64,000 nt of DNA. It comes from Cesiribacter sp964504565. Lineage in GTDB: Bacteria; Bacteroidota; Bacteroidia; Cytophagales; Cyclobacteriaceae. Shown one piece after another: positions 1 to 8,635 of the stretch. Location: NCBI GenBank assembly GCA_964504565.1, contig CAZDEY010000014.1:1-64000 (forward strand). The letters are read 5' to 3'. The notes beneath the pieces were generated by a model. That model saw nothing but the letters and a program-made list of their open reading frames with translations, made no database searches and was not told the origin of the DNA. A program made the position numbers and the translations under genes. Each line of letters opens with the position of its first letter. The first letter of the stretch is position 1.

Positions 1-54
1 TACCAACTACCAACTACCAACTACCAACTACCAACTACCAACTACCAACTACCA
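1..54. repeat. Tandem heptamer array TACCAAC
   Basis: About 7.7 perfect copies of the 7-bp unit TACCAAC run from the window edge to just before the batD stop codon. It is one member of a family of intergenic arrays in this window that share a 7-bp period but not a sequence. The left end is cut by the window boundary. Confidence 0.95.
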
Positions 55-57
55 AAA

Positions 58-1530
58 CTAACCTTTCTTACTAAAATACAGAAACCCTACAGCTACTACC
101 ATAGCTGCTAGTAGGATGTTAAATAGCCATTTTTGCCACTCATCACCGTTGCCGGCTCTTAATTTGTTGCTGGCGGTATCAATTTGGGTATAGAATGAGC
201 CGGGGTCGTTAGCGGCTATAGCTTGGTCGCGCAGGCTTTCGCCGGTTACGCGCAAAGTTGCCGATGGGCTTAACGTATCGTACGCAGCGGTGCGGGGGTT
301 AAAGTAGATCCAGTTTATAAAATCGGCTAGAGCATACTCGCCCGGCTCGGTGGCCTCGCCGGTATAGCTAAATTCTTTTACCCCAATAACCGTGCTGCCC
401 GATTTACGAGAGTTGCTTCGCTCTTTTGGTCCGCGCAAGGTAAGGTTGGGCGAAGCATTAGGTTCCGGAGCCAGAATAGAGGCAATGTTGCCTTGCCCGC
501 TTATAGTAAAGTTGTAGGTAAAACTGGTACCGGTTTCTACTTCGGCCGGTTCCAGGGCTTCCTGCATACGGTAGTCTCCTACGGCCACTACGTCCTTAAG
601 GGGGTGGTCCGGCAAATCCTTTACCCTAACCGTTAGGGGTTCCGATGTGTAGGTTTTCACATTTTCTTTCTTAGTTCTTCGGCCAAAAAAATCACTTCGT
701 CGCGAAATCTGGTACTTCACCATATCCAGCTCTAACGCCTTGAACTTTACATCCTGAGCGTTTAAAGGGTAATAGCGCGCCTGATAGAGCTTATATTGGC
801 CGTAGGGTTTACCGTTAATTTCTACCGGCGTGCGCCTAATGTCGTAAATCTGAAAGCCTTCTTCCCAACAGTTTTCGGGTTTAATATCGCGTACCAAACT
901 GTTTAGCTGGCTATTTAGCTTATGAAAATCGAAGAGGTACATTTCATTATCCGGTATATAGAAAGCCAGCGTAGTAGTAAATCCCTCGCCCATCCATACC
1001 TCGTTTTTATCGGCCGTCAGTCCTAAGAAAGCGTGGTCGTCCAAATCAATATAGTCGTCGGGATTTTCTTCGGTATTATCGTTACCGAAAAGTTCATCGA
1101 ACAGGCTACGGGGCCGCTGAGGGTAATTTTGGGCCGAGCGTTGCTTTGCTTCGGTTACGGTTATAACTATGCCTTCGCTACTAACTTCTTCCCCATTTGC
1201 ATCCATTACAAAAGGTTTTAGGGTAAACTTTCCCTGCTGCTGAGGCATATAGCTTTGTACTATTTTTATTTCCCGGTTTACGCGTCCGTTATAAATATTG
1301 GTTGAACTTTCGGTAGAAGTTCCGGCCTTAACAAATCCGGCTATATCCGGAAAGGCACTATAATTTTGCAAACTGCCGTTCCGCACTACTAATTTTACCT
1401 GAAACGGCTCATTTTGGGCAATACGGGCCGGGCCAAATTCTATACTAATTTCGCTCTGCTGGGCTTTAACTCCTGATGCGGTAAGAAAAAGCCCGAAAAA
1501 AATCATCCAGATGTTATACCTGTTCCTCAT
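58..1530 (-). CDS. batD: BatD family protein
   Basis: The product is about 490 residues. A signal peptide ends in VKAQ and is followed by repeated beta-sandwich (oxygen-tolerance/BatD) domains, with one C-terminal membrane helix before the tail YFSKKG. BatD proteins work with the BatA/B VWA proteins and MoxR ATPases in the Bacteroidota envelope; the precise function is unsettled. The frame stays open to an ATG at 1584, but the ATG at 1530 starts directly at a normal signal peptide (MRNRYNIWMIFF), so I chose it. Other bat genes would lie outside the window to the left. The gene is divergent from the 66-residue gene at 1665. Confidence 0.85.
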   Translation of the reverse strand: MRNRYNIWMIFFGLFLTASGVKAQQSEISIEFGPARIAQNEPFQVKLVVRNGSLQNYSAFPDIAGFVKAGTSTESSTNIYNGRVNREIKIVQSYMPQQQGKFTLKPFVMDANGEEVSSEGIVITVTEAKQRSAQNYPQRPRSLFDELFGNDNTEENPDDYIDLDDHAFLGLTADKNEVWMGEGFTTTLAFYIPDNEMYLFDFHKLNSQLNSLVRDIKPENCWEEGFQIYDIRRTPVEINGKPYGQYKLYQARYYPLNAQDVKFKALELDMVKYQISRRSDFFGRRTKKENVKTYTSEPLTVRVKDLPDHPLKDVVAVGDYRMQEALEPAEVETGTSFTYNFTISGQGNIASILAPEPNASPNLTLRGPKERSNSRKSGSTVIGVKEFSYTGEATEPGEYALADFINWIYFNPRTAAYDTLSPSATLRVTGESLRDQAIAANDPGSFYTQIDTASNKLRAGNGDEWQKWLFNILLAAMVVAVGFLYFSKKG

Positions 1531-1664
1531 AAAATACGTTATACCATTCAGCTCCGCATACGTTTGCATAGGGCTGAAATCCATAATTTTAACTTGAAAT
1601 TGGCGATATTATTATTTATATTCACCAACCGACCTGAAAAACCATTTTTTTATCTACTTCGCAA

Positions 1665-1865
1665 ATGAAAAATATGTTAGATTATTTTAAGCTGATTCTG
1701 CATAAGGTTAGCTTCAATCGGGAGTTGTTTGAAAAGGAGCTTAGGAAAGCCCTAAGCGAACTGGTACCCAAAGAAGTTGAACAGTTGCGCATTTGGTGCT
1801 ACGAGAAATTCCAGCACCTGTACGGTGAGGTTCTTAACCGGAACTTTGCTTCATCACCTAATTAG
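1665..1865 (+). CDS. Small conserved hypothetical protein (66 aa)
   Basis: This compact, charged, probably helical protein has no signal peptide or membrane segment. It contains KVSFNRELFEKELRKAL followed by a conserved-looking WCYEKF. I remember similar short proteins in Cytophagia genomes but know no function for them. The ATG lies just after the batD divergent region, the stop is TAG, and a good intrinsic terminator follows within 25 bp, which supports expression as a single unit. Function not assigned. Confidence 0.65.
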   Translation: MKNMLDYFKLILHKVSFNRELFEKELRKALSELVPKEVEQLRIWCYEKFQHLYGEVLNRNFASSPN

Positions 1866-1888
1866 TAGATTTACCACAAATAATTCAG

Positions 1889-1920
1889 GCCCTTTGCTAG
1901 CGTTAGTCAAGGGCTTTTTT
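1889..1920 (+). terminator. Rho-independent terminator after the 66-aa gene
   Basis: Stem GCCCTT / AAGGGC with a 14-nt loop is followed by six T residues. It lies between the convergent 66-aa gene and queG and overlaps the last codons of queG. Confidence 0.7.
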
Positions 1921-2844
1921 ATTAGCCACATACCGTATATTTCGTTGTAAACCTTCGTACTTAGCTCTTTTCACTGCCGATTTTCTGAATAATTTATTAA
2001 ATACCTCGCGGGTAATTTCCTGCCAGTCCTGCTTGGTCATATCCTGCAAATCAGGGTGGGGCTGAAAAAGCGGTTCGGTATGCGGGCGGCTAAAGCGGTT
2101 CCAGGGGCAAACGTCCTGGCAAACATCACAGCCAAATACCCAATCTTTCATATTATCCTGAAAGCCGTTGGGCAACGCTTCTTTTAGTTCAATAGTTAAA
2201 TAGCTTATACATTTTGATGCATCTACCACGCCGCTATCTACAATAGCCTCAGTTGGGCAAGCATCTATACAACGGGTGCAGGTTCCGCAAAAATCTTTAG
2301 CCAGCGGCCTATCCGGCTCCATCTCCAAGTCTAGAATAAGTTCAGCCAGAAAAAAGAAACTGCCCTTTTGCTTGTTAAGCAACAAACTATTTTTGCCCAG
2401 CCAGCCCAAACCGGCCAGTTGAGCCCACTGTCGTTCCATTACCGGAGCGCTATCTACAAATGCTCGGCCCTCAATTGCTCCAATTTCTGTTTGCAGGCTG
2501 TGCATAAGCTCCCGCAACTTTCCTTTAATTACGTGGTGGTAGTCCTGCCCATAAGCATACTTGGCAATCTTATAGCCGGTTTGCCCGGTAAGGTCTTTCT
2601 CCGGAAAATAGTTATAGGCCAGCACTACTACTGACTTTGCCCCCGGCACCAGTTTAGTCGGGTTCAGCCGCATATCGAAGTGGTTAGTCATATAGCCCAT
2701 TTTACCGTGGAAACCCTGCTTTAACCAAGCCTCCAGCCGGGGGGCTTCTTCTTCCAGATAGCGGGCTTTGGCAACACCACAGGCAATAAAGCCCAACTCT
2801 TGGGCTTTGGTTAACAGGAGTTGCTTATGCTTTGCAGGTTTCAA
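1903..2844 (-). CDS. queG: Epoxyqueuosine reductase QueG
   Basis: QueG carries out the last step of queuosine synthesis in tRNA, reducing epoxyqueuosine to queuosine with cobalamin and two 4Fe-4S clusters. The 313-residue protein has the family layout: an N-terminal cobalamin-binding part with the conserved acid in FVDSAPVMER, then ferredoxin clusters CGTCTRCIDACP and CDVCQDVCP. The only start that gives full length is TTG at 2844, overlapping the stop of the upstream acetyltransferase by 4 bp (TTGA), so the two genes are probably translationally coupled. Confidence 0.93.
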   Translation of the reverse strand: MKPAKHKQLLLTKAQELGFIACGVAKARYLEEEAPRLEAWLKQGFHGKMGYMTNHFDMRLNPTKLVPGAKSVVVLAYNYFPEKDLTGQTGYKIAKYAYGQDYHHVIKGKLRELMHSLQTEIGAIEGRAFVDSAPVMERQWAQLAGLGWLGKNSLLLNKQKGSFFFLAELILDLEMEPDRPLAKDFCGTCTRCIDACPTEAIVDSGVVDASKCISYLTIELKEALPNGFQDNMKDWVFGCDVCQDVCPWNRFSRPHTEPLFQPHPDLQDMTKQDWQEITREVFNKLFRKSAVKRAKYEGLQRNIRYVANKKALD

Positions 2845-3299
2845 ATCAGGTCTTTATGGAAGATGATACGGTTTTGCCGAGCATCTGTCTTAGGCTCAAG
2901 GGCGGTAATCAGGTAGTTATTTTTCAGCAGGAAACAACACATAGCCCGGTGGCAATTCCTGCTTTTTACCCTGATGGCCTGAAAGCCCTTCTGCGCTACG
3001 TATTCTTCCTGAAAATCCAGAAGTTTTTGGGCAATTCCGGACTTACGGAAATGCGGATTGACTCCGCCCATCCAGCTATAATACATGCATTTATCTAGGG
3101 CATACCCTATCTTTACCCCAACCAACTTATTACTATCGGCGTTTATGGCTCCTAAGCAAAGTAACTCCTGCTTATCGGCCACCCTTTGCTCGGCATCAGA
3201 AAAGGTAGCAAGTTCGGAGAATTCAGCCAGGCCGGCCAAAAAATTCCAGGCGGTTTGCAGGCTTATACTTTCAATATTGATAGCAGATTTCACTTGCAT
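2841..3299 (-). CDS. GNAT family N-acetyltransferase
   Basis: The 152-residue protein has an acetyl-CoA binding segment of the R-x-x-G type (PHFRKSGIAQKLLDFQEEYV). The preceding strand GYALDKCMYYSWMGGVNP and the C-terminal NRIIFHKDLI also fit GNAT enzymes. The substrate is unknown. I start it at the ATG at 3299 rather than 3365, because the longer form would run through the promoter region and into tag. It is the first gene of a two-gene unit with queG and is divergent from tag, only 32 bp away. Confidence 0.75.
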   Translation of the reverse strand: MQVKSAINIESISLQTAWNFLAGLAEFSELATFSDAEQRVADKQELLCLGAINADSNKLVGVKIGYALDKCMYYSWMGGVNPHFRKSGIAQKLLDFQEEYVAQKGFQAIRVKSRNCHRAMCCFLLKNNYLITALEPKTDARQNRIIFHKDLI

Positions 3300-3306
3300 A
3301 GAACTA

Positions 3307-3324
3307 CAAAGGTAAATACCTTTC
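3307..3324. promoter_or_regulatory. Symmetric divergent promoter (two mirrored TAnnTTTG boxes)
   Basis: The 32-bp gap between the acetyltransferase and tag contains a perfect 7-bp inverted repeat, AAAGGTA-AA-TACCTTT. On the minus strand it reads TACCTTTG, an exact match to the Bacteroidota -7 box TAnnTTTG. On the plus strand it reads TACCTTTC, one mismatch. CTTG, near the -33 consensus TTTG, lies 20 bp before the plus-strand box. Both starts are so close that the leaders would be very short. Confidence 0.5.
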
Positions 3325-3331
3325 TTAGTAT

Positions 3332-3934
3332 ATGGAAGAATTACAGCGCTGCGCGTGGGTTGCACCGGGCTATCGGGATGGCAAATTTCCGGAATACCGG
3401 GAGTACCACGATGTAGAGTGGGGTGTACCGGTATACAACGACCGTAAACAATTTGAGTTTTTGGTATTGGAAAGTGCTCAGGCCGGCTTAAGCTGGGCTA
3501 CAGTGCTTAAAAAACGCGACGCCTACCGGGAAGCATTTGCTCAGTTTAAGCCGGAAGTGGTAGCTACTTTTGGTGATGCCAAGTTGGGAGAACTGCTTCA
3601 GAATAAAGGTTTAATACGAAACAAAGCTAAGCTGGCGGCTGCCATTAACAACGCCCGGCGGTTTCTGGAAGTACAAAAGGAACAGGGAAGCTTTAGCAGT
3701 TATATATGGAGCTTTGTAGAAAACAAGCCAATTATTAACCACTGGCCGGATTTCGCCAGTATCCCAACTTCTACCCCACTATCAGACCAAATAAGTAAAG
3801 ATTTGCGCCGGCGAGGCTTCAAATTTTTAGGCACTACCATAGTATACGCCCACCTGCAGGCCACCGGTTTGATCATGGATCATACCATCGATTGCTTTCG
3901 GTACAAAGAATTAAAGGATATAAGTAGTAAGTAG
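3332..3934 (+). CDS. tag: DNA-3-methyladenine glycosylase I
   Basis: This base-excision enzyme removes 3-methyladenine from alkylated DNA. The 200-residue length matches the family. Visible signatures are the N-terminal RCAWV with the zinc-ligand Cys, YHDVEWGVP, the helix ESAQAGLSWATVLKKRDAYREAF, and the C-terminal LIMDHTIDCF carrying the second His/Cys zinc pair. The last codons run into a heptamer repeat (TAAGTAG units), and the stop TAG lies inside it. Confidence 0.93.
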   Translation: MEELQRCAWVAPGYRDGKFPEYREYHDVEWGVPVYNDRKQFEFLVLESAQAGLSWATVLKKRDAYREAFAQFKPEVVATFGDAKLGELLQNKGLIRNKAKLAAAINNARRFLEVQKEQGSFSSYIWSFVENKPIINHWPDFASIPTSTPLSDQISKDLRRRGFKFLGTTIVYAHLQATGLIMDHTIDCFRYKELKDISSK

Positions 3935-3941
3935 TAAGACT
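3921..3941. repeat. Heptamer array (TAAGTAG)
   Basis: Three 7-bp units (TAAGTAG, TAAGTAG, TAAGACT) overlap the end of tag and supply its stop codon. Confidence 0.5.
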
Positions 3942-4025
3942 TTCTTCGTTGAGTTATTTAACCATTTAAACATTGCAACTACCTGCTTTATTAATATAGT
4001 TTAAAGTTAATTTACCTTGAATCTA

Positions 4026-4053
4026 TCTTAATACTCAATACTTGATACTTATA
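4026..4053. repeat. Degenerate heptamer array upstream of lipoprotein gene
   Basis: Four consecutive 7-bp units (TCTTAAT, ACTCAAT, ACTTGAT, ACTTATA) share a common pattern. The same type of units recurs at 11927 and 54433. Confidence 0.55.
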
Positions 4054-4127
4054 TCCGCCTACTTAACTAAGTAAACCTTTACTAAACGTTAGCCGTATAC
4101 TGAGCTTGTAACAACTTATTTCTATAG

Positions 4128-4490
4128 ATGAAATATTTTTTCATGACTGCCCTGGCGGCAGGATTACTTTTCAGCTGCGATCAAAATAATCGCCAGAATG
4201 AAAACAAAAGTGATGTAGAAGAAACCGATTCGGTTGAACGCTACGATACTTCAAACCAAATTGATGACGACAATAGCGTAGGCGATGCTATACGCGGAGC
4301 CGGCAAAGATGTTGGCGACGCCGGTCGTGATGTTGGTGAAGCTGTTAGTGGTGCCGCCAGCGATGTAAAAGATGTATTTGAAGGCCAAACCCCGGCTGAA
4401 GAAGCTGCCGAGGACCGTGCCGAAGCTCGCCGCGATGCCCAGGAAGAAGCCCGTGAGGCAGCGGAAGATGCCCGCGAAAACGATCGTTAA
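4128..4490 (+). CDS. Lipoprotein with LEA-like helical repeats
   Basis: The 120-residue protein starts with a lipoprotein signal ending in LLFSC, so Cys17 would be lipidated. A Glu/Asp/Asn-rich linker follows, then repeated G-x-A/V-x-D/E heptad or 11-mer helices (GAGKDVGDAGRDVGEAVSGA) and an Ala/Glu/Arg-rich coiled-coil tail. The repeat style recalls YtxH/late-embryogenesis-abundant proteins, which are disordered or helical envelope stress proteins. That is a resemblance only; no enzyme motif is present. A strong terminator follows. Confidence 0.7.
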   Translation: MKYFFMTALAAGLLFSCDQNNRQNENKSDVEETDSVERYDTSNQIDDDNSVGDAIRGAGKDVGDAGRDVGEAVSGAASDVKDVFEGQTPAEEAAEDRAEARRDAQEEAREAAEDARENDR

Positions 4491-4545
4491 GAGTTACAAA
4501 AAACCTCCTTCTCCTCTATATATAGTTACTCCTCATCTAAGCAAA

Positions 4546-4574
4546 AGCTATCGCGTAAGGCGGTAGCTTTTTTT
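4546..4574 (+). terminator. Rho-independent terminator
   Basis: A 9-bp stem AGCTATCGC / GCGGTAGCT with loop GTAAG is followed by seven T residues. It lies between the convergent lipoprotein and flippase genes and overlaps the flippase stop codon. Confidence 0.85.
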
Positions 4575-5922
4575 ATGCCCCTTTTACTATTTTCTTAACC
4601 ATACCAAAGCCTTGTTTATAGGTATTGCCCATATTGGTTAAATACCGGATTTGCCTAACCCCGTAAACGTTATGCACATACCACTGATTTATGATATTGC
4701 TAAAAGTATAGGTGGTAAGTGTAGCCAAGGCAGCCCCAATTACCCCAAACTGCTTAATAAAAAAGTAATTAAGGGTAAGGTTAATCAGCGCATCTCTGAC
4801 TACAAAAATGGTATTCATATGAGCTCGGCCGGTAGCATCCAGCATAACGCCAACTTGCTTGTTCAGGCCCATTAAAATGCTGTAAAATACCGTTATCTGT
4901 AGAATAGGCCCCGCTTCTTCGTACCCTACCCCGGCAATAATATCCACTATTAAATCGGCCAATACTATTATTCCTATCACTACCGGAATAAGAATACTCA
5001 GAATTATAGCTACCGATCTTTCGTACATATGACGGGCACTGGAAATACCATCTTCCTTTAGCCTCTGCACCATTTTCGGGAACATTATAGAGGCAATAAC
5101 ATTTACCGGCATTTCCAGTACGTTGGCTACCTTTAGGGCTACGGCGTAAATAGCTACTGCACTAGGGCCAATAATTCCGGATAGCATCCAGGAGTCGGCA
5201 CTGCGCATAATTATGGCACTGGCATTGGTACTAAACGTCCATTTGCCATAGTTAAAAAGCTCGGCCAAGGCTGGTTGGCGGTACAGAAACCGAAACGACA
5301 GATGTTGGCGGCCATAGATGAACATAACCGCTGTACCGCCTAGTATAGCCAGCCCCTGCAGTATAGCCAGCGTGTTTAGGGTAGGTTCGGGGCTAATAAG
5401 TACATAACCTACCGCCAAAGCAAATTGTAGAGCCTTAAATACGAACTGCCCGTACGAGGAAGCCTTAAAATCCATATTAGCCTGCTGCATAACATCCATA
5501 TGGAAGAAAAACACCGTAATGAAATTTACCAGCGCATAAATTTTTAGCAACTCGGCCAGTTGGGGGGCGTTCATCCAGTGGGCTATGTATTCGCCGCCGA
5601 ACCAAAAAACTGCCGAGCCAAGCACAGTAAGGCCAACATTTAAAATGAGGGCGGCGGTTTCAACTTCGGCGTATTCATCGGACTGAGTGCTTTGCCCTAT
5701 GGCCTTCATAAGTCCGGTACTAATAAAACCGTAGCGCAAAAGGTCTAGAAAAGTATATACGTTCAGGTATAACGTCCAAACCCCAAATTCTTCGGTTGAA
5801 AAATACCTTACTAAAACGTAGAAGGTAATCAGGTTAAAAAATATTGGAGATACCCGTTCAATCATCTTAAAAAAGCCGGAACGAAGCCAATAAGACTGGG
5901 ATACCTTTTTAAATAAACTCAT
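4573..5922 (-). CDS. Polysaccharide flippase (MOP/Wzx-like membrane protein)
   Basis: This integral membrane protein of about 449 residues has some 12 hydrophobic helices. It opens with FKMIERVSPIFFNLITFYVLVRYFS and STEEFGVWTLYLNVYTF, the typical start of oligosaccharide flippases of the MOP superfamily. Such proteins move lipid-linked sugars across the inner membrane. No glycan-synthesis genes are adjacent, so the substrate is unknown. The frame extends to a TTG at 5943, but the ATG at 5922 is the better start. Confidence 0.85.
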   Translation of the reverse strand: MSLFKKVSQSYWLRSGFFKMIERVSPIFFNLITFYVLVRYFSTEEFGVWTLYLNVYTFLDLLRYGFISTGLMKAIGQSTQSDEYAEVETAALILNVGLTVLGSAVFWFGGEYIAHWMNAPQLAELLKIYALVNFITVFFFHMDVMQQANMDFKASSYGQFVFKALQFALAVGYVLISPEPTLNTLAILQGLAILGGTAVMFIYGRQHLSFRFLYRQPALAELFNYGKWTFSTNASAIIMRSADSWMLSGIIGPSAVAIYAVALKVANVLEMPVNVIASIMFPKMVQRLKEDGISSARHMYERSVAIILSILIPVVIGIIVLADLIVDIIAGVGYEEAGPILQITVFYSILMGLNKQVGVMLDATGRAHMNTIFVVRDALINLTLNYFFIKQFGVIGAALATLTTYTFSNIINQWYVHNVYGVRQIRYLTNMGNTYKQGFGMVKKIVKGA

Positions 5923-6381
5923 CACTTGCCTTTGAACCCGCAAGTTAGAAACAATAAAGGGAGTTGCGCGGACAATTTTGGTTTAATCCCTACAAGCCAG
6001 TATTTTAAATTAATCCAATAATCTTATTCGCTGATTTATGCAATAAATTGGCCGTTAGCTCATTATATAAAGTGACAAAATAATGTCCGTAACTTGTTAG
6101 AACTTGTATTGCAAACGTTAAAGGAGAGAGTTGCTTTTTGGCACCCTTCTTCATCTAATGATACAAAAAACACTAGCATATTACATAAGCCTTATGCAAA
6201 CCAAACAGCCAATACCGCTTCTTACTAGCTTTTACTACAAATTATCAGTCAAATTAACCCCCAAACCTTACGTACATGCTTAAGCCTCCGGTATAGAGAA
6301 TTAATCGGAAACGGTTTTATCTAATTTAGCATTGTAGTATTGTAGCAAATCAAGAGATAGTTCTTTTAATAAGACAATTTT
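5923..6381. other. Intergenic region without recognisable gene
   Basis: This 450-bp AT-rich gap separates divergent genes. I see no tRNA, heptamer array or strong hairpin. It presumably carries the promoters of the flippase and of the M23 peptidase. Confidence 0.5.
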
Positions 6382-7695
6382 ATGAACAGAAGAGTAGTAG
6401 TAGCAATTGTGCTGTTGGTAGCCTCCGCACTAATTTGGGTAGCCGGAAGCAAGTTTAACCTAGATGCCTTTAAGCACAGCGCCGCCAAGCCTAAGCAAGA
6501 TGTGTTGGAAGCCTCGTTAGCGCAGGAAGCCCCGGTTGAAATTGCCGAACCTACTTTACTATACGGGTTACCGGTTGATTCTTTCGCAGTAGTTGAAACT
6601 ACCATTAAGCGCGGCCAAAACCTGGCTTCTATCTTGCTACCTTATAACATTGAAGCGCGAAAATCTACCGAACTGGCCGTAGCCAGCAAAGAGGTATTTG
6701 ATGTACGACGCTTGGCAGCCAACAAAAAAATTACCCTTCTGTGCGATAAGAACGACCAGAAAACCGCCAAGTACTTTGTGTACGAACCAAATGCTACGGA
6801 GTACGTGGTTTTCTCGGTTGGCGATACTTTAGGCGCCCAGCTTACCCAGAAGGAAGTTCTGACTGAAGAAAAAAGTATTTACGGTATAATTAATAGTTCA
6901 CTTTCAGCTACTGTTTCCAGTGCCGGGGGCAATGCCGCCCTTACCAGCAAGTTGGTTGATGTTTTTGCCTGGCAGATTGATTTCTTCCATATTCAGAAAG
7001 GCGACAATTTTAAGGTTATTTACGAAGAGAAATCGGTAGAAGGAGAATCTATAGGAGTAGGCAATATTTTAGCCGTAGAGTTTGAGCATAACGGACAAGT
7101 ATTTAACGCTTACCGTTTTGAGCAGGGCGAAGACGGTGCCGGGTACTACGACGAAGAAGGCAACAGCCTACGTAAAGCATTTTTAAAAGCTCCGCTAAAC
7201 TACACTCGTATCAGCTCTCGCTACACCATGAAGCGTTTTCATCCGGTACAGAAGCGCTATAAAGCTCACTTAGGTACCGATTACGCTGCTCCTCGCGGAA
7301 CACCAATCTATTCGGTAGGCGATGGCATAGTAGTTGCTGCCGCCTATAACCGAGGCAATGGTAACTATGTTAAAGTTAAGCATAACGGTACCTATACCAC
7401 GCAGTACCTACACATGAGCAAGCGCGCCAGCGGTATGCGCCCCGGCGTTAGAGTAAAGCAAGGCCAAGTTATTGGTTATGTAGGTAGTACCGGCCTGGCT
7501 ACCGGCCCTCACTTATGCTTTCGCTTTTGGAAAAACGGCAAGCAGGTCGACCCGTTTAGAGTTGAAATGCCGGCCTCGGAGCCGCTAGATGCTAAATACG
7601 TGCAAGCATTTGAAGAAACTAAGCAGCAGTATAGCCAAAAACTAGCTGCCCTAGATGTAGAACAGGAACCGCTGGAATTACACGCCAGCTTATAA
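6382..7695 (+). CDS. M23 family metallopeptidase, envelope-anchored
   Basis: The 437-residue protein has one N-terminal membrane anchor (VVVAIVLLVASALIWVAG), a LysM/OapA-like middle region and a C-terminal LytM-type domain. Enzymes of this family cut peptide cross-links in peptidoglycan. The first zinc motif is HLGTD (His296, Asp300), and QYLHMS carries a catalytic His. The second zinc motif, normally H-x-H, reads GPHLCFRFW, so the third ligand is Cys379 instead of His. I recall this HLC variant in other Bacteroidota M23 proteins, and Cys can bind zinc. The gene is followed by a terminator. Confidence 0.9.
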   Translation: MNRRVVVAIVLLVASALIWVAGSKFNLDAFKHSAAKPKQDVLEASLAQEAPVEIAEPTLLYGLPVDSFAVVETTIKRGQNLASILLPYNIEARKSTELAVASKEVFDVRRLAANKKITLLCDKNDQKTAKYFVYEPNATEYVVFSVGDTLGAQLTQKEVLTEEKSIYGIINSSLSATVSSAGGNAALTSKLVDVFAWQIDFFHIQKGDNFKVIYEEKSVEGESIGVGNILAVEFEHNGQVFNAYRFEQGEDGAGYYDEEGNSLRKAFLKAPLNYTRISSRYTMKRFHPVQKRYKAHLGTDYAAPRGTPIYSVGDGIVVAAAYNRGNGNYVKVKHNGTYTTQYLHMSKRASGMRPGVRVKQGQVIGYVGSTGLATGPHLCFRFWKNGKQVDPFRVEMPASEPLDAKYVQAFEETKQQYSQKLAALDVEQEPLELHASL

Positions 7696-7730
7696 GCAAA
7701 AAGGAACAGGTTTTAACGGGTTATGAACTA

Positions 7731-7763
7731 AAAACCACCGGCTGAAAGGTTGGTGGTTTTTTT
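7731..7763 (+). terminator. Rho-independent terminator
   Basis: A 9-bp stem AAAACCACC / GGTGGTTTT with a 12-nt loop is followed by a T tract. Confidence 0.85.
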
Positions 7764-7777
7764 ATTCTTAACACTGG

Positions 7778-7973
7778 CACTCGTACTCTGACGAGTGGTT
7801 ATTTTCTAAAATTCTTTTCCGGCGCTCGTCTCCCGGTGAGTGACTAATTAAGCCTACAGCCGCTTGGCTGAAGTGTGAAATAAATCTTTTAATCAAAAAA
7901 AATAGATCGGTAATGAGTTTCACCCTAGCTAATAATAATTTCCTCTTTACTAGCGCTCGTTTCCTGACGAGTG
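7778..7973. repeat. Three REP-like hairpins in a gene-free region
   Basis: The gap 7764-8142 holds three related hairpins: CACTCGT-ACTCTG-ACGAGTG at 7778-7797, a G:T-paired version at 7823-7842, and CGCTCGT-TTCCTG-ACGAGTG at 7954-7973. The last two are each followed by the related string GACTAAYTA...AAGCCT...GCCGC. A decayed copy in the opposite orientation may lie near 8085-8125. The arrangement resembles REP elements mobilised by IS200-like (RAYT) transposases, but no transposase is present. No coding sequence seen here. Confidence 0.55.
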
Positions 7974-8142
7974 ACTAACTAGTTATTAAGCCTCCGGCCG
8001 CCAATTATATACCTGTAGTTAGTAGGAATGCTTAGTACAAGAAGCGACTATACCTATGCAGCCAAGAGGCTGAAGAAATAGCTAATCACTCGGCTACGCG
8101 CCCCGGCTATGACGCGAGCGACAGTAGCTATGCCCCAACTCC

Positions 8143-8625
8143 TTAAAAATATCGCTTTAACCAAGTTTCACCAGCTGGTTTGTGCCACTCCTGAATTAGC
8201 TGAGCTTTAGTGGTTACCAGCGTATTAATGAGAGTAGATTCCGGCTTTATACGGCCAGTGGCTACGGCAGCCTTAAGCTCAGGCAGCTTTACTATTTCTA
8301 CTTCGCCATTTATATAAAAAGGCACTAAACTACGGTCGGTAAAACTAATACCAAATGTATCTTCCAAGCTCCTTACAAACGCTACGGAGCTATCTATAGA
8401 GCAGCCGCTGGCATTGGCTACTTCTTCATTCACCGCCAGCACCAGAAACTGATTCTCCAAAATAGTATACGAAGCCTGCAAACCCGCTCCGTGCGCCGTC
8501 CAGTTTTCCAGAAAAACCGGAGCGGCCTTGTTTATATGCGCAACTTCTTCGGCGCTTAAAGGCCTGTTGGCAGTATATACCCACAAGCGGGCGGTATCGG
8601 TTATATTTTCGAAAGGAATGTACAT
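8143..8625 (-). CDS. Conserved Bacteroidota protein of unknown function
   Basis: This 160-residue soluble protein begins MYIPFENITDTARLWVYTANRPLS. I recall this family as conserved across Bacteroidota and often labelled an ABC transporter ATPase, but the sequence has no Walker A, signature or Walker B motif, so that label is not supported. It lies downstream of the two Fe-S genes on the same strand, separated from them by a heptamer hairpin. Function unknown. Confidence 0.75.
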   Translation of the reverse strand: MYIPFENITDTARLWVYTANRPLSAEEVAHINKAAPVFLENWTAHGAGLQASYTILENQFLVLAVNEEVANASGCSIDSSVAFVRSLEDTFGISFTDRSLVPFYINGEVEIVKLPELKAAVATGRIKPESTLINTLVTTKAQLIQEWHKPAGETWLKRYF

Positions 8626-8635
8626 AGGTTAGATA

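Noticed and set aside
8143..8625. ABC transporter ATPase label
   Set aside because: None of the ATPase motifs is present; the name would be an inherited misannotation.
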